DNA from: Bacteroidota bacterium
Lineage (GTDB): Bacteria > Bacteroidota > Bacteroidia > Flavobacteriales > Flavobacteriaceae
Length of the DNA: 8,508 nucleotides
Direction of reading: 5' to 3'
Assembly (NCBI GenBank): GCA_021793535.1
Contig: JAJYSO010000051.1
Span: 1 to 8,508, forward strand
Shown: positions 5,975 to 8,508 of the stretch, in pieces
Layout: every line of letters starts with the position of its first letter
Position numbering within the stretch: the first letter of the stretch is position 1
Notes under the pieces: generated by a model
Databases searched by the model: none
The model's input: only the letters and a program-made list of their open reading frames with translations
Told to the model about the DNA's origin: nothing
Position numbers and translations under genes: made by a program

Positions 5975-7645
5975 ATGAGTCTTTTTGTTAAGAAACCGAT
6001 TTCACAATTATTGCAGGAGGCGAAGAATGAGGGTGAAGGAACCTTAAAGCGAACCTTGGGGCCGGTTTCTCTTGTTGCCATTGGAATCGGGATTATTGTG
6101 GGGGCAGGCCTTTTTGCGATTACCGGAGTAGCCGCCGCGGAGTATGCGGGACCGGGAATTATGATTTCCTTTTTAATAGCAGGTTTGGGCTGTGGATTGG
6201 CAGGTTTGTGTTATGCCGAATTTGCGTCGATGATCCCTGTTGCCGGCAGTGCTTACACCTATTCCTATGCGACCATGGGAGAGTTTATTGCCTGGATTAT
6301 CGGTTGGGATCTCGTCTTGGAATATTCAGTAGGTGCTGCAACAGTGGCAGCAAGTTGGAGTGCTTATTTTCAAGAACTCTTAAATCGGTTCGGATGGGAG
6401 CTCCCAGAGGTTTTGTTAAAGACACCCTTTGAAGGGGGAATTCTCAATTTACCGGCTGTATTTATTGTAGTATTGATGTCTTTACTACTGATTAGGGGGA
6501 CCAGTACCTCTGCTTGGGTGAATAATTTGATTGTGGTATTGAAGCTGGCCATTGTCATTGTTTTTATCGTGATTGGATTTAAGTACGTACGGCCAGAGAA
6601 CTTGACACCTTTGATCCCGGAGAACAAGGGGGAATTTGGTGCATTTGGTTGGTCGGGGATCATTCGAGCCTCGGGGATTGTTTTCTTTGCCTATATAGGT
6701 TTTGATGCAGTTTCTACCGCTGCGCAGGAAACCAAGAATCCGAAAAGAGCCATGCCCATAGGAATTTTGGGGTCGCTTATTATCTGTACGATTCTCTATA
6801 TGTTTTTTGCCTATGTTTTGACCGGTGTGGTTCATTATTCAAACCTGTCCGGAGAAGATGGTTCAGGTGCCTTGGCGCCGGTAGCTACAGCGATTGATTG
6901 GATGGGGAGTATTGTCAATGGCGTTCCTCATCCGGATTATCCTTGGTTGAATATTGCTATCATTATCGCCATTCTTTTGGGGTTCTCCTCCGTGATTTTG
7001 GTGGATATGTTGGGGCAAAGCCGTGTGTTTTACTCTATGAGTAAGGATGGGCTACTCCCCAAATTATTTTCAGAGATCCATGGAAAATACCGCACTCCCT
7101 ATAAGTCTAATCTTTTATTTATGACTCTTATTTGTTTGTTTGCTGCCTTTATTCCGGGAAAAGTAGTGGGAGAAATGGTGAGCATAGGAACCTTATTGGC
7201 CTTTATCCTGGTCTGTTTAGGGGTACTTGTTATGCGCTATACCATGAAAGATGCCCCTCGAGGATTCAGGGTTCCTTTTGTTCCATTTGTCCCTGTGCTC
7301 GGAGTTATCGTATGTTTTACGATGATGGCTTTTCTGCCTTTTGACACGTGGATACGGCTGTTGGTCTGGATGCTCATTGGGATTGATATCTATGAGCGTT
7401 ATGGGGTCAAAAGAAGCCATTTTAATTCAGGGAAGACTCAGTTTAAAGATAAGACTATTTTGAGTGTTGTTGGTATTGCCCTTTCCATAGCATTGGTTTT
7501 ATTAGCAATGGTACACCATCTTGTTACAGAGGAAACGCAGCGAGACGAAGTTTTCTTTTACATTTCCATCGTGATTGGAATAGGGCACCTTATTTATTTT
7601 TCGATACGTTATAAGAAGGATAAGGCGCTGATGAGCAATCGTTAA
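5975..7645 (+). CDS. APC-superfamily amino acid permease, CAT/YfnA-like (copy 3)
   Basis: The third 556-residue inner-membrane permease. Segment 1 is GIGIIVGAGLFAIT (37-50), with alanine where the others have serine, and segment 6 is YIGFDAVSTAAQETKNPKR (240-258). The most striking change is Asp344 in segment 8 (ILVDMLGQSR), where copies 1 and 2 have methionine; an acid inside a membrane helix may affect proton coupling or substrate choice. The loop after segment 4 also differs (WELPEVLLKT against VGLPPEL in the others). It follows copy 2 after 99 bases containing a stem-loop but no clear promoter, so it is probably part of the same transcript. No ribosome binding site is evident before the ATG. 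Substrate unknown, family assignment strong. Confidence 0.95.
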   Translation: MSLFVKKPISQLLQEAKNEGEGTLKRTLGPVSLVAIGIGIIVGAGLFAITGVAAAEYAGPGIMISFLIAGLGCGLAGLCYAEFASMIPVAGSAYTYSYATMGEFIAWIIGWDLVLEYSVGAATVAASWSAYFQELLNRFGWELPEVLLKTPFEGGILNLPAVFIVVLMSLLLIRGTSTSAWVNNLIVVLKLAIVIVFIVIGFKYVRPENLTPLIPENKGEFGAFGWSGIIRASGIVFFAYIGFDAVSTAAQETKNPKRAMPIGILGSLIICTILYMFFAYVLTGVVHYSNLSGEDGSGALAPVATAIDWMGSIVNGVPHPDYPWLNIAIIIAILLGFSSVILVDMLGQSRVFYSMSKDGLLPKLFSEIHGKYRTPYKSNLLFMTLICLFAAFIPGKVVGEMVSIGTLLAFILVCLGVLVMRYTMKDAPRGFRVPFVPFVPVLGVIVCFTMMAFLPFDTWIRLLVWMLIGIDIYERYGVKRSHFNSGKTQFKDKTILSVVGIALSIALVLLAMVHHLVTEETQRDEVFFYISIVIGIGHLIYFSIRYKKDKALMSNR

Positions 7646-7652
7646 GATTGTT

Positions 7653-7660
7653 TATCTTTG
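7653..7660 (+). promoter_or_regulatory. -7 box of a probable promoter for the lipoprotein gene
   Basis: TATCTTTG, followed by C, matches the Bacteroidota -7 consensus TAnnTTTG exactly and lies eight bases after the stop of permease 3. Transcription would begin near 7667, leaving a leader of about 90 bases to the ATG at 7759. A clear TTTG -33 box is not present at the right distance. No GC-rich terminator for the permease array was seen here, only T-rich runs at about 7671-7687. Confidence 0.45.
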
Positions 7661-7758
7661 CGTTGTAAAGGATTTTTTTCTCTTTTTAGAAAAGGAAAAT
7701 ACAGAAGAGGAACGGTTGATGACCAGAGATCTGATATCCTGCGAAGAAGATAACGCCT

Positions 7759-8508
7759 ATGAAACCTAACTATTATTTGAGCAGTCGACTATTTTTGAGT
7801 GTATTATTCACGCTTGTGTTGTTTGTGGCTTGCCGCAATGATCAGAAATCGGACCGCAAGACAGCCGGAGCTCCTTTTGCACTCCCCACAGATGTGCAAG
7901 ATCTCGGTCTTAAAAGTGCGATAAAATCTATACGCACCCAGTACTATGAAGCTGCGGGAGATCGGGAAAATGTTGAAACTGTCGGTGCGTCAGACGAGGA
8001 ACAAGATTCGTATGTAGCCTTCGATAAAGAGGGAAATAAGACGCAGGAGAAGTGGTTCGATTCCGATGGAAATGAAGTTTTCAAGACACAGTATAACAGA
8101 AATGCTCAAGGAAAGCTGATTGAAAAAAGAGGATGTTACCCCGATGGAACCATTGAAACAATAGATAGTTTGCGTTATGACGCGGAAGGGCATTGGATAC
8201 AGACCGACCGCTATGATGGAAGAGGTGAACCATTGATCAGATTGACCTATCAGTGGAATGAAAAGGGGCAAAAAGTAAGACAGGCAGCCTATAAACCTTC
8301 AGGAGATTTGGACCAGCTCATCGAGTTTACCTATGACCGTGCGGGGAATCGAAAACAAGAAACGCATGAGAATGGGATGGGAGAACGTATTTTGAAGCGA
8401 GTTCTGGAGTATACTGGGACAGAAGTATCCGCTATGAAGGAGTATGATAATACCGATCAACTGCTCAGTGAGGCACAGATTGCCTATGATGAGCATGGAC
8501 TGAAATTA
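7759..8508 (+). CDS. Lipoprotein with YD/RHS-like repeats, 3' end outside window
   Basis: An open frame of 250 codons that runs through the right edge. The N terminus is a lipoprotein signal: basic Arg10, a hydrophobic stretch and LFVAC with the lipidated Cys25 (phenylalanine at -3 is slightly unusual), followed by RNDQKSD, so the mature protein should be membrane-anchored and probably exported. Residues about 47-64, DLGLKSAIKSIRTQYYEA, resemble the segment that opens many Bacteroidota YD-repeat lipoproteins. From about 86 onward there are repeats of roughly 20 residues with D-x-x-G-N cores: FDKEGN (88), FDSDGN (100), YDAEG (140), WNEKG (166), YDRAGN (192) and YDEHG (243). Such repeats make extended beta structures; the function is unknown. 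GAAGAAG upstream may serve as ribosome binding site. It is separate from the permeases by its own -7 box and there is no evident functional link. Confidence 0.85.
   Translation, partial: MKPNYYLSSRLFLSVLFTLVLFVACRNDQKSDRKTAGAPFALPTDVQDLGLKSAIKSIRTQYYEAAGDRENVETVGASDEEQDSYVAFDKEGNKTQEKWFDSDGNEVFKTQYNRNAQGKLIEKRGCYPDGTIETIDSLRYDAEGHWIQTDRYDGRGEPLIRLTYQWNEKGQKVRQAAYKPSGDLDQLIEFTYDRAGNRKQETHENGMGERILKRVLEYTGTEVSAMKEYDNTDQLLSEAQIAYDEHGLKL

Larger units (their letters stand above)
2492..7645 (+). repeat. Tandem triplication of a permease gene
   Basis: Three same-strand paralogs follow one another with gaps of 42 and 99 bases. Counting aligned positions over the first 290 residues gives 233 identities for copies 1 and 2, 230 for 1 and 3, and 222 for 2 and 3, that is 77-80% for every pair. 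The near-equal distances mean the duplications are old. All three keep the full length, the start MSLFVKK and the family motifs, so none looks decayed. Intergenic sequences are not shared beyond AT-richness before each ATG. Confidence 0.95.

Noticed and set aside
7671..7700. Terminator after permease 3
   Set aside because: Only T-rich runs and a weak CTTTT-TAG-AAAAG dyad; no stable GC-containing stem.

Overview
The window looks like a chromosomal segment from a member of the Bacteroidota, most likely a flavobacterium. Three things point there. The promoters carry the Bacteroidota-type -7 box TAnnTTTG, in one case with a TTTG -33 box. Most starts lack a clear Shine-Dalgarno sequence. The lysyl-tRNA synthetase has a C-terminal extension like those I recall from Bacteroidota. 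The coding regions have moderate GC, while the intergenic DNA is very AT-rich. The genus cannot be read from this sequence alone.

Layout: (1) Positions 1-59, minus strand: a proline tRNA (anticodon GGG) cut by the window edge, with a -7 box of its own. (2) 106-1800, minus: lysS, lysyl-tRNA synthetase, with a good Bacteroidota promoter at 1827-1857. (3) 1858-2491: a 634-base region without a secure gene. It holds a possible decayed gene fragment, a rightward terminator-like hairpin, a 130-base tract with about 11% GC, a possible promoter and CGTA-centred repeats just before the next gene. (4) 2492-7645, plus: three tandem paralogous amino acid permeases of the APC superfamily (CAT/YfnA-like), each 556 residues and pairwise about 77-80% identical over the first 290 residues. 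A possible 11-codon Leu/Ile leader ORF sits between the first two, and a long imperfect stem-loop between the second and third. (5) 7759-8508, plus: a lipoprotein with YD/RHS-like repeats, running off the right edge and behind its own -7 box.

How it may work together: lysS and the tRNA belong to translation. The permease array faces away from lysS and probably forms one transcription unit for amino acid uptake; the three copies have diverged in membrane segments and tails, so they may differ in substrate or expression. The lipoprotein lies downstream and is probably expressed separately. No mobile element, CRISPR array, phage gene or defence system was seen. The least explained parts are the Leu/Ile mini-ORF coupled to permease 2, the reason for three copies, and the gene-poor leader region between lysS and the array.
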